Origin: Bradyrhizobium sp. NAS96.2
GTDB taxonomy: Bacteria > Pseudomonadota > Alphaproteobacteria > Rhizobiales > Xanthobacteraceae
Assembly (NCBI RefSeq): GCF_001908235.1
Contig: NZ_LGHK01000037.1
Location: 1 to 64,000, forward strand
Length of the DNA stretch: 64,000 nucleotides
Reading direction: 5' to 3'
This document shows positions 16,253-23,945 of the stretch, piece by piece. The notes beneath the pieces are model-generated. The model did not search any database. It was not told the origin of the DNA and saw nothing but the letters and a program-made list of their open reading frames with translations. The position numbers and the translations under genes are program-made. Every line of letters begins with the position of its first letter. Position 1 is the first letter of the stretch.

Positions 16253-16929
16253 ACCCGCCCGTTGACCGGCAGCAGCGCGCCGGTGACGGCGCTCGCGGCG
16301 TCGCTGGCGAGGAACAGGATCACCTCGGCGAGTTCCTTCGGCGTCACCCATTTGGAGATATCGGCCTTCGGCATCGCGGCGCGATTGGCGGCGGTGTCGA
16401 TGATCGAGGGCAGCACCGCGTTGACCGTGACCTTGCCCTTCAGTTCGGCGGCGAGCGACTCGGTGAGGCGGTGCACGCCGGCCTTCGAGGCAGCATAGGG
16501 GCCCATGCCGGAGGCGGCCTGCAAGGCGCCGAGTGCGCCGATATTGATGATGCGTCCGGCGCCCGATTTCGTGAGGTGCGGGATCGCGGCGCGCGATGTG
16601 TTGAAAGCGGTCATCACATTCATCGCATACATGCGCTGCCAGGTCACGGGATCGCCGTCGCTGACCGCCTCGAAGGTGAAGCCGCCGGCAATGTTGATCA
16701 GTGCGTCGAGCCGGCCGAAATGCGCCGCCGCCTTGTCGATCGCAGCTGTCGCATGCGTGATGTCGGTGAGGTCGACGCCGCCGAGCTCGATACGGTCGGC
16801 CGTTGCCGCGAACTGCGAGGCCGCATGATCAATGCCGGCGACGCGCGCGCCGCGCGCCAGGGCTTCTTCGGCGACCACCTTGCCAAGCGCGCCAAGGGCG
16901 CCGGTGATGACGATGACTTTTCCGTTCAT
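16249..16929 (-). CDS. SDR family NAD(P)-dependent oxidoreductase
   Basis: 226-aa short-chain dehydrogenase. The cofactor loop is VIVITGALGALGKVVAEEAL (a GALGALG variant of TGxxxGxG), followed by LINIAGGFTF (NAG-like), a serine region near IINIGALGAL, and the catalytic YAASKAG. In the last region the usual catalytic Ser is replaced in IGALGAL by residues without OH at the standard spot, so activity may be altered; this needs an alignment. It ends tail-to-tail with the GrlR-like gene. Substrate unknown. Confidence 0.87.
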   Translation of the reverse strand: MNGKVIVITGALGALGKVVAEEALARGARVAGIDHAASQFAATADRIELGGVDLTDITHATAAIDKAAAHFGRLDALINIAGGFTFEAVSDGDPVTWQRMYAMNVMTAFNTSRAAIPHLTKSGAGRIINIGALGALQAASGMGPYAASKAGVHRLTESLAAELKGKVTVNAVLPSIIDTAANRAAMPKADISKWVTPKELAEVILFLASDAASAVTGALLPVNGRV

Positions 16930-17053
16930 GGCGGTCTCCGTATCAGCAACAGGCTGCCACCCACTATGATCAGGCGGATTTCATTTGCAATGCCGCCGAT
17001 TTCATCTCCTACTGCGCGCATTCATCAGTTCATTCGCCTCAAGGATGTTTGCG

Positions 17054-17761
17054 ATGCCGACACCAAGGCCGTGCGAAACCCATCCCGAGCTCGTCAAGTT
17101 CAGTTACGGATTGCCGCATCTTGCGCAGGCGCTCGCGCGCGAACGCAAGGTCAAGATCGTTGCCCTCGGATCATCATCGACCGCGGGAGCCGATAGAGTT
17201 CTCCCATTTCCGCCGCGGCTGGAGATCCTATGGCGAAGCCAGAAGCAGTCCTTCGGCCGGATGATCGATATCGTCAACCGGGGGATCGGCGGGCAAGAGG
17301 CGCCGGAAGAGTTCTCGCGCATCGAGTCCGATGTCATCGCTGAAGCACCGGTGATGGTGATTTGGCAGGTCGGCACCAACGCCGTGTACAGGAACTACAA
17401 CTTCGATCAGGTGCAAGCGACATTCGAGGCAGGACTAGATGTGCTTGCCGCGCTGCCGTTGGACGTCGTTGTGATGGATTCGCAGTACACCCAGGCCATC
17501 ATCGGCACGCCAGACGTGGTCAAGCTCGCCAACCAGTTCATGCCGATGATCGCCGACGTCGCTGCAAGCAGGAAAGTCAACCTGTTTCGCCGCTTTGCAC
17601 TGATGAAGCAATGGGTCGATGCCGGAATTCCGCTCTCCGAACTCGATGACGGTGCGCAGGAGCATCTCCATACGAGCGAGTGGGCGACCGATTGCGTCAC
17701 TCAAGCATTGCTTGGTGCGATCAACGATGCAGTGGCACGCAGCGCAAATTCGTCGTCTTGA
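17054..17761 (+). CDS. SGNH/GDSL-type hydrolase
   Basis: 235-aa esterase or lipase-like protein of the SGNH fold. Block I VKIVALGSSSTAG holds the nucleophile Ser, block II NRGIGGQE the oxyanion Gly, block III WQVGTNAVY the Asn, and the Asp-His end is EHLHTSEWATDC. The start ATG at 17054 is preferred because AAGGA lies eight bases upstream; ATGs at 17045 and 16985 are also in frame. No signal peptide from the chosen start, but the longer version (from 16985) has a hydrophobic LLLRAFISSFASRMFA that could be one. Confidence 0.82.
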   Translation: MPTPRPCETHPELVKFSYGLPHLAQALARERKVKIVALGSSSTAGADRVLPFPPRLEILWRSQKQSFGRMIDIVNRGIGGQEAPEEFSRIESDVIAEAPVMVIWQVGTNAVYRNYNFDQVQATFEAGLDVLAALPLDVVVMDSQYTQAIIGTPDVVKLANQFMPMIADVAASRKVNLFRRFALMKQWVDAGIPLSELDDGAQEHLHTSEWATDCVTQALLGAINDAVARSANSSS

Positions 17762-17875
17762 CTACGTAAGACTACGGGGGAAGGCCAGTTGGATAAAATT
17801 GGCGGCAGTTCTGTAAGTCGTTTGCAGAACCCTTTCCGTAGAAGCGGAACTCCAGCCACGGTAGGGGTTTTTGCA

Positions 17876-18082
17876 ATGGGAAATCTTCCGGATCACGGTT
17901 TACCGCTCGTTCAGCTTAAGGAACAGCGGCGCGATCTCGTCGTAGCACTACAGAATCGCAAGGGGCCGGTGGGCAGTTGGGAATTGATGCAGATCGCGGC
18001 GATCCAGCAGGCCATCTCGGCCTTCGAGGACGTGATCGCCGATCTCGACGCAGAGCTCGAGCTCGAGGCCGCTGCGGCCTGA
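17876..18082 (+). CDS. Small helical protein (68 aa)
   Basis: Starts MGNLPDHGLPLVQLKEQRRD at ATG 17876 behind GGGG. The rest (LVVALQNRKGPVGSWELMQI and AAIQQAISAFEDVIADLDAE) is strongly helical with an acidic C-terminus ending in poly-Ala. No family recognised. Probably soluble and oligomeric by its heptad-like pattern. It ends 9 bases before the convergent phosphatase. Confidence 0.6.
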   Translation: MGNLPDHGLPLVQLKEQRRDLVVALQNRKGPVGSWELMQIAAIQQAISAFEDVIADLDAELELEAAAA

Positions 18083-18091
18083 ACGAACGGA

Positions 18092-18835
18092 TCAGGCCTG
18101 CAGATAGCGGCCTTCAAGCGCCTTGCGCTCGGCCGGGCCGAGCCCGAGGCCCTCGCGGAAATATCCGTCGAGGCCGCCATAGTCGGCATCGATCGCCGCG
18201 AACGACGCTTCCAGAAACGCCGCACGTACGGTGCCGAGCACCTGCTTGACGTCATCGGGCAGCTCGGTGCTGTGGGCCGGATCGCGCTTGTAGTACCGGT
18301 TGGTCAGGAGATAGTCGTCCGCGATCACCTGATCGGACACGCCGAGCGCGTGCAGGATCAGCGCGCAGGCAAAGCCAGTGCGATCCTTGCCCGCGGTGCA
18401 GTGGATCACCAGCGGCGCGCGGTCTTCAAGCAGATGGGCAAACAGGGTGCGATAGCGCGGCGTGTTGTCCTGCACGTAGCCGCGATAGGAGTCCCGCATC
18501 ACGTCGATCGCGTCGGCTTCCGAGAGCTGACGGTCGCTGGCGATTTCACGCAGCGCGGCCACCACCGTCGGCTCGACCGGGAGCGAATGCACGGTCACGT
18601 CGCTCATGCCGCACAGCGCCTCGGCGCGCTCGGCGACGCCGCGGAAATCGAATGCGCTTCTGACCCCGAGGCCGCGCACCACGGCGACGTCCTGCTCGGT
18701 GAGATGCGCCAGATGGTTGGAGCGGAAGATCTGCCGCCAGCGCACCGTCCGGCCGTCACGCGTCTGGTAGCCGCCGAGGTCGCGAAAATTGCTGGCGCCG
18801 GCGAGGTTGAGGTGACGGGCAGGGGCTTCTGACAT
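18092..18835 (-). CDS. Tyrosine-protein phosphatase (Y_phosphatase3 type)
   Basis: 247-aa phosphatase of the bacterial Tyr/Ser or phosphoinositide phosphatase group. The P-loop is IHCTAGKDRTGFACAL (C-x5-R). The N-terminal ASNFRDLGGYQTRDGRTVRW and LGVRSAFDFRGVAER are characteristic. No signal peptide, so it is cytoplasmic in contrast to mycobacterial secreted PtpB. Substrate unknown. It is divergent from the MliC-like gene with 84 bases between. Confidence 0.9.
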   Translation of the reverse strand: MSEAPARHLNLAGASNFRDLGGYQTRDGRTVRWRQIFRSNHLAHLTEQDVAVVRGLGVRSAFDFRGVAERAEALCGMSDVTVHSLPVEPTVVAALREIASDRQLSEADAIDVMRDSYRGYVQDNTPRYRTLFAHLLEDRAPLVIHCTAGKDRTGFACALILHALGVSDQVIADDYLLTNRYYKRDPAHSTELPDDVKQVLGTVRAAFLEASFAAIDADYGGLDGYFREGLGLGPAERKALEGRYLQA

Positions 18836-18919
18836 CGGCGGGCCTGTTGCAGCTGATAAGGTCTTGGCGCAGGAGTATCGGCGCAGACAGGTCTATAACC
18901 GGCCTCTCGGGGGGAGAAT

Positions 18920-19231
18920 ATGACTTATCGCAGGGGCGCCATTCTCATCGGCGCAATTCTTTTCGAGGTTTTTGGTTCCTCGGCGGCACGGGCGCAGTCC
19001 GCCTTCCGGAATTATCGCTGTGCCGACGGCACGCAGTTCATTGCGGCGTTCTTCAATGGTGACACGCGCGCGCATCTGCAACTCGACGGCAAGGCGGTGA
19101 CGTTGACGAAGCGGCTGTCGCTGACCGGCACGCGTTACAAAGGCAGCGGCGTCACGCTCGAGATCTCGCGGGCTGGGCTGACCAGGCTGCGGCATGCGAA
19201 GCGGCCGGTGACGGCCTGTGAGCTGGCATGA
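18920..19231 (+). CDS. MliC family C-type lysozyme inhibitor, periplasmic
   Basis: 103-aa exported protein: signal residues 1-26 (ending AARAQ), mature domain with YRCADGTQFIAAFF, VTLTKRLSLTGTRYKGSGVT and a final Cys in VTACEL. This is the MliC/PliC fold, where the two Cys form a disulfide and the SGxxY-like loop inserts into the lysozyme active site; here the loop is TGTRYKGSGVTL. No lipobox, so it would be soluble (PliC-like). It likely protects peptidoglycan against host lysozyme. Confidence 0.82.
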   Translation: MTYRRGAILIGAILFEVFGSSAARAQSAFRNYRCADGTQFIAAFFNGDTRAHLQLDGKAVTLTKRLSLTGTRYKGSGVTLEISRAGLTRLRHAKRPVTACELA

Positions 19232-19236
19232 AAAAA

Positions 19237-19267
19237 GGGCCGAAACGCTTCGTTCCGACCCTCTCTT
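19237..19267 (+). terminator. Imperfect terminator-like hairpin after the MliC gene
   Basis: GGGCCGAAACG, loop CTT, CGTTCCGACCC: 9 of 11 positions pair. It is preceded by AAAAAA and followed by TCTCTT, five bases after the stop codon. Weaker than the other terminators in the window. Confidence 0.5.
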
Positions 19268-19321
19268 ACTGTTCTGCCGTTGTCTGACGTTTGTGCGTCA
19301 CGCCTCTTCGCCCGATCGACA

Positions 19322-19522
19322 TCAGTGATCGCGGCTCGGCTTGGCGTCGTCGATAGCGGCCTGGTGGTACCAGCTCTCGCTGCATGCCGAGGTCTCGACT
19401 TCAGCGGCAAGATCGCGCGCCGTCCGCGCTTCGCCATAGCGGCGCCCGCCGAGAGCCGCGCGGCCCCCTGCCGGGAATTGATAGATCGTTGCCGATCCCT
19501 GATTTTGGCCCGTGGTGATCAT
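19322..19522 (-). CDS. gstI: GstI-like glutamine synthetase translation inhibitor (DUF2735)
   Basis: 66-aa protein with SATIYQFPAGGRAALGGRRY, the signature of DUF2735, and a strong SD (AAAGGAGA). In Rhizobium leguminosarum, gstI lies upstream of and divergent from glnII and encodes a small protein that blocks glnII translation when nitrogen is plentiful. Position, orientation and size here match that arrangement (540 bases from glnII). The remaining sequence (EARTARDLAAEVETSACSES) is mostly helical. Function is by synteny and family; no direct evidence of inhibition can be read from sequence. Confidence 0.75.
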   Translation of the reverse strand: MITTGQNQGSATIYQFPAGGRAALGGRRYGEARTARDLAAEVETSACSESWYHQAAIDDAKPSRDH

Positions 19523-20061
19523 GTCAAAGTCTCCTTTGGCCGGTGCGAGCCTCCATGGTGCGCCCGACTCATTCGTGTGCGGTTACCGTGCTTTCAACAT
19601 CGGTCCGGGCCTGGCAGGGTGCAAGTGACCAAGAAATAGTCATGCTTTGTATAATTAGTAGGCAAATCTGGGTTTGCTTCCTGTGAGGCAGGGGGCGGCT
19701 GATCAACGCTTGGGCCGAGGCAATGGTTGCCAGGCACCCGATGTTTGGACACGGACTGTCACATGACGCTGCCGCGGCATTAATCGGCGGATGGTGCCGT
19801 AGTCGAATTTGCTGCAGAAACGGGCGGCGGAGGGGGCGGAGAGAAGATTTTGGCTGACGGCGGCGCATGCCAGCCGCGCTGCTTTGTCGCAGCTAAAAAT
19901 GCGATGTGCGCTGTGGACATCCGCAGGCTCGGCGGTGCCGCAGTGCAGCGACTGGCATTTTAATTGCTTAGTAAGAGCCGGCCGATGGTGGCCGGGTACG
20001 CGTGCGGCGGCCGACTGGCTTTCGGTTCCTCACGGTTTTGCATCATCAACAGAGAGGTTCA
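19523..20061. other. gstI-glnII intergenic control region, 539 bases
   Basis: No credible reading frame. It holds the sigma-54 promoter of glnII at 19953-19967 and, farther upstream, an AT-rich patch with TATAAT at 19650-19655. NtrC sites would be expected between about 19830 and 19930, but I do not see an unambiguous one. The lower-GC stretch 19630-19680 may carry the gstI promoter on the minus strand. Confidence 0.6.
19953..19967 (+). promoter_or_regulatory. Sigma-54 (-24/-12) promoter of glnII
   Basis: TGGCATTTTAATTGC followed by T: the invariant GG (19954-19955) and GC (19966-19967) have the correct 10-base spacing of the TGGCAC-N5-TTGC consensus, with five of the six -24 bases matched. 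The transcription start would be near 19979, giving a leader of about 83 bases to the glnII ATG. It fits nitrogen control through NtrC, as known for rhizobial glnII. Confidence 0.85.
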
Positions 20062-21096
20062 ATGACCAAGTACAAGCTGGAGTATATCTGGCTCGACGGA
20101 TATACGCCGACGCCGAGCCTGCGCGGTAAGACGCAGATCAAGGAATTCGCGTCGTTCCCGACCCTCGAACAGCTTCCGCTGTGGGGCTTTGACGGTTCGT
20201 CCACCCAGCAGGCTGAAGGCCACAGCTCTGACTGCGTGCTGAAGCCGGTCGCCTGCTATCCCGACGCCGCGCGCGAGAACGGCGTGCTGGTGATGTGCGA
20301 AGTCATGATGCCCGATGGCAAGACGCCGCACGTGTCCAACAAGCGCGCCACCATCCTGGATGACGACGGCGCCTGGTTCGGCTTCGAGCAGGAATACTTC
20401 TTCTACAAGGACGGCCGTCCGCTCGGCTTCCCGGGCGAGGGCTATCCGGCTCCGCAGGGCCCGTACTACACCGGCGTCGGCTACAAGAACGTCGGCAGCG
20501 TCGCCCGCAAGATCGTGGAAGAGCATCTCAATCTCTGCCTCGCCGCCGGCATCAACCACGAAGGCATCAACGCCGAAGTGGCGAAGGGCCAGTGGGAATT
20601 CCAGATCTTCGGCAAGGGCTCCAAGACTGCTGCCGACCAGATGTGGATGGCTCGCTACCTGATGCTGCGCCTCACCGAGAGCTACGGCATCGATATCGAA
20701 TTCCACTGCAAGCCGCTCGGCGACACCGACTGGAACGGCTCGGGCATGCACGCCAACTTCTCGACCAAGTACATGCGCGAAGTCGGCGGCAAGGAGTACT
20801 TCGAGAAGCTGATGGGCGCCTTCGAGAAGAACCTGATGGACCACATCGCCGTCTACGGCCCGGACAACGACAAGCGTCTGACCGGCAAGCACGAGACCGC
20901 GCCGTGGAACAAGTTCAGCTATGGCGTGGCTGACCGTGGTGCGTCGATCCGCGTGCCGCACTCCTTCGTCAACAATGGCTACAAGGGTTATCTGGAAGAC
21001 CGCCGCCCGAACTCCCAAGGCGACCCCTACCAGATCGCTTCGCAGATCCTGAAGACGATCTCCGAGGTCCCGACCGGCGCCAAGGCTGCAGCTTAG
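20062..21096 (+). CDS. glnII: Glutamine synthetase type II (GSII)
   Basis: Eukaryote-type glutamine synthetase found in rhizobia, making glutamine from glutamate, ammonia and ATP. The start ATG at 20062 follows GAGAGG; 344 aa, the usual GSII length. Motifs: LPLWGFDGSSTQQA, FGFEQEYFF (metal ligands), AGINHEGINAEVAKGQWEFQ, MHANFSTKYM and the substrate loop near FSYGVADRGASIRVP. It is controlled by a sigma-54 promoter and probably by the divergent gstI. The stop codon sits in a 15-base tandem repeat and a strong terminator follows. No adenylylation site as in GSI is expected. Confidence 0.97.
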   Translation: MTKYKLEYIWLDGYTPTPSLRGKTQIKEFASFPTLEQLPLWGFDGSSTQQAEGHSSDCVLKPVACYPDAARENGVLVMCEVMMPDGKTPHVSNKRATILDDDGAWFGFEQEYFFYKDGRPLGFPGEGYPAPQGPYYTGVGYKNVGSVARKIVEEHLNLCLAAGINHEGINAEVAKGQWEFQIFGKGSKTAADQMWMARYLMLRLTESYGIDIEFHCKPLGDTDWNGSGMHANFSTKYMREVGGKEYFEKLMGAFEKNLMDHIAVYGPDNDKRLTGKHETAPWNKFSYGVADRGASIRVPHSFVNNGYKGYLEDRRPNSQGDPYQIASQILKTISEVPTGAKAAA

Positions 21097-21144
21097 GTGG
21101 CTGCAGCTTAGGTGGCTGCAGCTTAAGTGGCTGCGGCTTAAGCA
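21085..21144 (+). repeat. Four tandem 15-base repeats spanning the glnII stop codon
   Basis: Units GCTGCAGCTTAGGTG (21085-21099, 21100-21114), GCTGCAGCTTAAGTG (21115-21129) and GCTGCGGCTTAAGCA (21130-21144). Because 15 is a multiple of 3, every unit repeats the stop codon in frame (21094, 21109, 21124, 21139). Confidence 0.92.
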
Positions 21145-21182
21145 GCTTCCGGAGCCGGATGGAGCCATCCGGTACCGCAATC

Positions 21183-21224
21183 GGGTCCGCCAGGGCGACT
21201 GCCTTGGCGGACCCTTGCTTTTTA
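21183..21224 (+). terminator. Strong intrinsic terminator of glnII
   Basis: GGGTCCGCCAGGGC (21183-21196), loop GACT, GCCTTGGCGGACCC (21201-21214): 13 of 14 pairs, followed by TTGCTTTTTAA. It lies 87 bases after the glnII stop, just beyond the tandem repeats. Confidence 0.9.
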
Positions 21225-21323
21225 ACCAAAGTGTTTGCGGGCAGCTTGCCGCCGAAAGCGGTTTCGCTGCGTTATGAACCGCGCTAGATAACGATTGCAT
21301 CTTGGCTGCCGGGGACACGGCGC

Positions 21324-22028
21324 TTGTTTGAAGGGTTTTACAAGGTCCGGTTCGAACTGGGCGGCGCCGTCGGCCGCAGCGTGATGTATGTCGGCGACGG
21401 CAAGATGCTGGGCGGCAACTCGGCCTTCGCCCATATCGGCACCTACGAAAAACGCGGTGACGAGGTTGCGGTCGAGATCCAGACCGTCCGCCACAACCCT
21501 GATCCGAACTACCGCGCGATGGCCGGCACCGATGACGCGACGCTCATTGCAAAGGGGGCGCCCGATGGCGAGCTCTATCGTTTTAGGGGCGAGCTGAAGG
21601 AATTGCCCGGCGTGCCGTTCCAGTCGGTGATGACGCCGATCACCGAGGACGAAGTCCCGATCGCCGGCGGCGTCGGCGAGGGCGGCATCGTCGACGGGCT
21701 CTATTCGATCGACATCCGCGTGCTCGACGGGGTCGACGGCGGCCTCACCGGCGTGATGCTGCTGAACAACGGCCGCATCCTCGGCGGCGATGCGTTCTTC
21801 TACTATCTCGGCACCTACACCTCCGAGAAGGGCCGCTGGAAGGGCCAGATCCTCAACCAGGAGCACACCTCGGCGATGGGCGAGAACCCGATCTTCGGCG
21901 GCCATGAGGTCGGTATCGGCTTCGCCGGCACCTGCGATGCGGAGGGCGCCGTGCTCGAAGCGACTGCACTTGCCGGCAAGCGCAGCCTCCGTCTGACCGC
22001 AGCGCTCAAGCTGATGCGACGGGCGTAA
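21324..22028 (+). CDS. GrlR-like protein with two fused modules (copy A)
   Basis: 234-aa protein starting at TTG 21324 (FEGFYKVRFEL, GGGGA eight bases upstream). Module 1 (about 1-105): SVMYVGDGKMLGGNSAFAHI followed by GTYEKRGDEVAVEI. Module 2 (about 125-232): VDGLYSIDIRVLDGV, GVMLLNNGRILGGDAFFYYL, GTYTSEKGRWKGQILNQEH, LAGKRSLRLTAALKLM. Both match the GrlR pattern (G-x-Y, DG-hydrophobic-GGD/N, Y-x-G-x-Y). It is a close paralog of 32939-33643, which is exactly the same length, and module 2 is close to the 15908-16252 protein. It may be cotranscribed with the ModA-like gene 6 bases downstream. Function unknown; GrlR itself binds an AraC- or GrlA-type activator. Confidence 0.78.
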   Translation: MFEGFYKVRFELGGAVGRSVMYVGDGKMLGGNSAFAHIGTYEKRGDEVAVEIQTVRHNPDPNYRAMAGTDDATLIAKGAPDGELYRFRGELKELPGVPFQSVMTPITEDEVPIAGGVGEGGIVDGLYSIDIRVLDGVDGGLTGVMLLNNGRILGGDAFFYYLGTYTSEKGRWKGQILNQEHTSAMGENPIFGGHEVGIGFAGTCDAEGAVLEATALAGKRSLRLTAALKLMRRA

Positions 22029-22033
22029 GCGGG

Positions 22034-22720
22034 ATGGACCATTCGGTTCGGGTGCTCTCGACGCTGGCGCTGAAGGGCGCGGTCGCGCGCCTCGCCGCGG
22101 CCTACCACGCGGCAAGCGGCGTTGCGATCGATGCCGATTTTGCGCCGACGCTGGCGTTGCTCGAACGCCTGCGCGAGGGCGAAGTCGCCGATGTCGTGAT
22201 CCTGACCCGCGAAGGCCTCGACGAGATGGTCGGCGAGGTGCGCGTTGCGCGGGACAGTGCAGTCAATCTCGCGCGCTCCTATGTCGGCGTCGCGGTGAAG
22301 GCGGGGGCTGCGCATCCCGACATCGCGAGCGAAGCCGCATTGCGTGAGGCTTTGCTCGGGGCGCGGGCAGTGGCCTATTCGCGGCTCGGCGCCAGCGGCA
22401 TCCTGTTCGCGCAGCTGATCGCGCGTCTCGGCATCGCGGAGGCGATCAACGCGCGCGCGGTGATCATTCCCATGGGTTTCACCGCGGAAAAGCTCGTTAC
22501 CGGCGAGGCTGACCTTGCGATCCAGCAGATCAGCGAGTTGAAGCAGGTCGACGGCATCGAGGTGGTTGGACCAATTCCCCTCAATTTGCAGACGCCGGCG
22601 GTGTTCTCGGCAGGCCGCATGACGGCCTCGCAGCGCGCCGCGGCCGCCGAGCATCTGCTGCGCTATCTGTGGTCACCTGAGGTCGCGCCGGTGCTGCGTG
22701 AGACCGGACTCGAGCCTTGA
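22034..22720 (+). CDS. ModA-like substrate-binding protein without signal peptide
   Basis: 228-aa protein of the SBP_bac_11/ModA fold: RVLSTLALKGAVARLAAAYH, DADFAPTLALLERLREGEVA, DVVILTREGLDEM, YSRLGASGILFAQLIARLGI, ADLAIQQISELKQVDGIEVV. It starts directly in the first beta strand, so there is no room for a Sec signal and it should stay in the cytoplasm. No modB/modC is present. It may act as a soluble oxyanion or small-molecule sensor. It lies 6 bases after the GrlR-like gene. Confidence 0.8.
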   Translation: MDHSVRVLSTLALKGAVARLAAAYHAASGVAIDADFAPTLALLERLREGEVADVVILTREGLDEMVGEVRVARDSAVNLARSYVGVAVKAGAAHPDIASEAALREALLGARAVAYSRLGASGILFAQLIARLGIAEAINARAVIIPMGFTAEKLVTGEADLAIQQISELKQVDGIEVVGPIPLNLQTPAVFSAGRMTASQRAAAAEHLLRYLWSPEVAPVLRETGLEP

Positions 22721-22752
22721 ATTTGCCTGCACCGCGACGCAACCTGCCGCCC

Positions 22753-23571
22753 ATGTCCAAATCTCTCCAAGTCTTTGTCGTCATCGCAGCGCTGGCCGCG
22801 CCCGTGCTCGCCCACGCGCAATCGGCCGACCTCGTGCTGTGCGACCGGCTCGCCGCCGATCCCTCTGATCCCGACAAGCCGGCCGACGTGAAGGGCGTGC
22901 CCGAGATCGCGTCGGCGGATATCGCGACCGCGATCAAGTATTGCGCGGTGGCGGCAAAGTCGTCGCGTCGTGCGATGTATGAGCTCGGCCGCGCCTATGC
23001 CGCCAATCGGCAGACCGGAGAAGCCGCAAGTGCCTGGCGCAAGGCGGCCGACAAGGGCTCGACATCGGCGATGGTCGAGCTCGGCGTGCTCTATGGCAAC
23101 GGCACCGGCGTCGCCAAAGACGAGGCGCAGGCGCGCAAATTGTTCGAGCGCGCGGCGCAGGCCGGCAATGCGCGCGGCGTCAGCAACCTTGCGGCGCTCG
23201 GCGGCAGCACGGCGTCCGATCCCGCACGTGCGCGCGAACTGCTCGCCAAATCCGCGGAGACCAATGCCGAAGCGCAGTACCAGCTCGGCATGATGCTGGC
23301 CGAAGGCAAGGGCGGCACGCAGGACGATGCCGGCGCGCGGGCGCTGTTCGAGAAGGCGGCAGCGCAGAACCATCCCGGTGCGCTGGAGCGGATGGGCGCG
23401 TTCGCGCAGGCCGGCCGCGGCGGACCGAAGGATAGCGATGCGGCCAAGGCCTATTACGAGCGCGCCGCCGCGCTCGGCGACGAGGATGCCAAGAAGGCGT
23501 TGGAACGGGCGCGCTGTCCGTACGTGATCAAGGACAAACGCGGCAACGCCGTGACCAACCTCTGCTTCTAG
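22753..23571 (+). CDS. Sel1-repeat (SLR) exported protein
   Basis: 272-aa protein from ATG 22753; an earlier in-frame start at 22717 overlaps the previous stop. Signal residues 1-23 (SLQVFVVIAALAAPVLAHAQ). The body has Sel1-like repeats of about 36 residues: MYELGRAYAANRQTGEAASA, MVELGVLYGNGTGVAKDEAQ, YQLGMMLAEGKGGTQDDAGA and LERMGAFAQAGRGGPKDSDA. Such alpha/alpha solenoids bind partner proteins in the periplasm. Ends with a Cys-containing tail (ARCPYVIKDKRGNAVTNLCF). Partner unknown. Confidence 0.87.
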   Translation: MSKSLQVFVVIAALAAPVLAHAQSADLVLCDRLAADPSDPDKPADVKGVPEIASADIATAIKYCAVAAKSSRRAMYELGRAYAANRQTGEAASAWRKAADKGSTSAMVELGVLYGNGTGVAKDEAQARKLFERAAQAGNARGVSNLAALGGSTASDPARARELLAKSAETNAEAQYQLGMMLAEGKGGTQDDAGARALFEKAAAQNHPGALERMGAFAQAGRGGPKDSDAAKAYYERAAALGDEDAKKALERARCPYVIKDKRGNAVTNLCF

Positions 23572-23626
23572 GAACGCTCGTGCGCGCACGTCGTTGACAT
23601 GCGAAGGGCATTGGCGAGGCGATGTC

Positions 23627-23776
23627 ATGATCCGCAAGCTGCGTTCCGGCGAGTACCGGCTGTATTCCCGCAAGGTCAATCCGAAGACCGGCAAGCGCCG
23701 CAATCTCGGTACCTTCAAGTCGCGCGCGGCGGCGGAGAAGCACGAGCGCGACGTGCAGTACTTCAAGCGGCACTAG
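23627..23776 (+). CDS. Small very basic protein (49 aa)
   Basis: MIRKLRSGEYRLYSRKVNPK, then TGKRRNLGTFKSRAAAEKHE and RDVQYFKRH. More than one third of residues are Lys or Arg. The pattern (GEYRLYSRK-N-KTGKRRNLGTF-S-A-AEKHER) resembles the three-stranded arm-binding/AP2-like fold that begins tyrosine integrases, but no integrase follows. Start ATG 23627 behind GAGG. Likely nucleic-acid binding; inference. Confidence 0.65.
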   Translation: MIRKLRSGEYRLYSRKVNPKTGKRRNLGTFKSRAAAEKHERDVQYFKRH

Positions 23777-23945
23777 TAGGGTGCGTACTCATAAATGTCC
23801 GCTTCGCTCCGATACCGACCGCCTTTGTGCAACCGCAGCAAATGTCGTGATGGGCCAAAATCGGAAATTGAAGTTATGCGATGATCCGGTTCTTAGGCAT
23901 AGCCCGTCGCGGTCCATTAGTTCCTTGTAGAGTGTGGCTAGGCGC

